A stretch of DNA of 6,581 bases from an uncultured Clostridium sp. (GTDB taxonomy: Bacteria > Bacillota > Clostridia > TANB77 > CAG-508), in assembly GCA_947057505.1 (NCBI GenBank), contig CAMSEM010000068.1:1-6581 (forward strand). Direction: 5' to 3'. Both the position numbers and the translations under genes were made by a program. Within the stretch, counting starts at the first letter, position 1; every line of letters begins with the position of its first letter. The notes beneath the pieces are model-generated. The model had not been told where the DNA came from and ran no database searches. It saw nothing but the letters and a program-made list of their open reading frames with translations. Below are positions 5,236 to 6,581 of this stretch, piece by piece.

Positions 5236-6581
5236 ATGAGTTATAAAGTAAAGAAAACATTAAAAGATAATAAAACAAGTTTAATTATAATAGTAGTATT
5301 ATGGGTTATTTTAACCATAATACTTGTTTCACCAATTGCATATTCCATTGCAGAGGCAACAAGCAATGGAATTTTTAATATGACAAAATTTTTTGAAGAA
5401 TTAATTCCAGCTATCACAAGTTTTACAACTATAACAAAAATATTTGGAAGCAATTATATAGCAATATTTGGAAAAACATTATTATACTTTACTATATTTT
5501 ATATTATTTGTTCCACCATTGGGCTATTTCGTTCAAAACCAAAGAGTGAATATAAAGATATAGAACATGGCTCTAGTGATTGGAGTGAAAATGGAGAGCA
5601 ATATAGAGTACTAAGTAAAAATAAGGGGATTTTATTAGCACAAGAACACTATCTACCAACAGATAAAAGAGGAAACGTTAATGTGCTAGTAGTCGGTGGT
5701 TCTGGTTCTGGTAAGTCAGCATCTTACTCTATTCCTAATGCATATCAAATGCTAGGCTCTTATGTATTTACAGATCCAAAAGGAGAGCTATATGATAAAA
5801 CAGCGGGATTTTTAAAGAAAAATGGTTATGAAATAAAAGTACTTAACTTAGTAAATCCAGCCAATAGTGATGGCTATAATCCACTAATGCATATATCAAG
5901 TGAAATAGATGTAGACGTTATTGCCAATACTATTATAAAAGGTCAAAAAACAGATAGTGGAAACTCAGACCCCTATTGGGATGATATGGCAGAAATGCTA
6001 TTAAAAGCTTTAATCTACTATTTAATTGCTACAAGACCAGAGGAAGAACAAAACTTATCAAGTTGTGCAGAACTTGTAAGAGCAGCAAACACAAGTGGCG
6101 GAAACAACTTATTATCAGAACTTATGAACCAATTACCATACGACCATCCAGCAAGAATGAACTATAAATCTATTGAAATAGCACCAGAAAAAACCTATGG
6201 TTCTATTTTAAGCTCATTGCAATCTAAACTTGGTAAATTTGACTCTAAAGAGATTGCAGAAGTAACTTCAACAGATACCATTAACTTTGAAGAAATAGGT
6301 AGTAAAAAAACAGCGGTATATGTTATTTCATCAGATACTCATACAGCATACGACTTTTTATTAACCATATTTTTCTCACAAATGATTCAACAACTATATA
6401 ACTTTGCAGATGCTAATGGTGGAAGATTAAAAATGCCAACATTCTTCATTTGTGACGAGTTTGCTAATATTGGTAAAATACCAGACTTTGATAAAAAAAT
6501 ATCAACCAGTAGAAGTAGAGGAATTTCTTTTAGTGTTATTTTACAAAACTTAGACCAATTAGAAGCAGTTTATGAAAAATC
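5236..6581 (+). CDS. VirD4/TraG-family type IV coupling protein (3' end cut)
   Basis: Type IV coupling proteins are hexameric inner-membrane ATPases that bring the relaxase-DNA complex or protein substrates to the type IV secretion channel. The frame is open from ATG 5236 to the window edge, giving 448 codons; family members are usually about 550-700 aa. Two N-terminal membrane segments lie at about 15-36 (LIIIVVLWVILTIILV) and 74-97 (AIFGKTLLYFTIFYIICS), with an external loop between them. The nucleotide-binding domain shows Walker A GGSGSGKS (154-161), then SYVFTDPKGELYDKTAGFL, typical of VirD4/TraG, and YNPLMHI. Walker B is FFICDEFANIG, with C406-D407-E408, followed by KIPDFDKKISTSRSRGI and SVILQNLDQLEAVY, the family's end-of-domain motifs. 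It most resembles the VirD4-like conjugal transfer proteins of Clostridia elements (recalled, not searched). It is the third gene of the operon starting at about 4283. The function is secure; the system it serves is not visible. Confidence 0.95.
   Translation, partial: MSYKVKKTLKDNKTSLIIIVVLWVILTIILVSPIAYSIAEATSNGIFNMTKFFEELIPAITSFTTITKIFGSNYIAIFGKTLLYFTIFYIICSTIGLFRSKPKSEYKDIEHGSSDWSENGEQYRVLSKNKGILLAQEHYLPTDKRGNVNVLVVGGSGSGKSASYSIPNAYQMLGSYVFTDPKGELYDKTAGFLKKNGYEIKVLNLVNPANSDGYNPLMHISSEIDVDVIANTIIKGQKTDSGNSDPYWDDMAEMLLKALIYYLIATRPEEEQNLSSCAELVRAANTSGGNNLLSELMNQLPYDHPARMNYKSIEIAPEKTYGSILSSLQSKLGKFDSKEIAEVTSTDTINFEEIGSKKTAVYVISSDTHTAYDFLLTIFFSQMIQQLYNFADANGGRLKMPTFFICDEFANIGKIPDFDKKISTSRSRGISFSVILQNLDQLEAVYEK

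Overview
This window is very AT-rich, with codons strongly biased to A or T endings (AGA for Arg, TTA for Leu, ATA for Ile), purine-rich AGGAGG-type ribosome sites, the standard code (TAG and TAA stops, TGG for Trp), and every gene on the + strand. Together with the gene content this points to a walled, low-GC member of the Bacillota, most likely a Clostridia-type organism. I cannot name the species.

Left part (1-2464): the last two steps of cytoplasmic peptidoglycan precursor synthesis. murF lacks only its first codon or so and carries an apparent +1 frameshift at about 598-601. It is followed 21 bases later by ddl. Ddl makes D-Ala-D-Ala and MurF attaches it to the UDP-MurNAc-tripeptide, so the pair forms one functional unit.

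Middle (2465-4241): a 136-base inverted-repeat element (2477-2612) fills the gap between ddl and yqeK, an HD-domain phosphohydrolase of the YqeK (Ap4A hydrolase) family. After a 24-base perfect palindrome that abuts an extended -10 promoter comes a DnaJ-like co-chaperone without a zinc finger (CbpA type). These look like resident chromosomal genes.

Right part (4242-6581): a consensus SigA-type promoter (TTGACA, 17 bases, TATAAT) starts a new transcription unit of three closely spaced genes. Two encode soluble proteins I do not recognise (174 and 107 aa). The third is a VirD4/TraG-like type IV coupling ATPase with two membrane segments, Walker A and Walker B, which runs off the right edge. It implies a conjugative element or a resident type IV secretion locus continuing beyond the window. 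No integrase, attachment site, relaxase or tRNA boundary is visible here, so the nature of the junction is open.

The points most worth a second look are the murF frameshift and its prfB-like surroundings, the long nested inverted repeat, the palindrome at the dnaJ-like promoter, and the two unknown proteins preceding the coupling protein.
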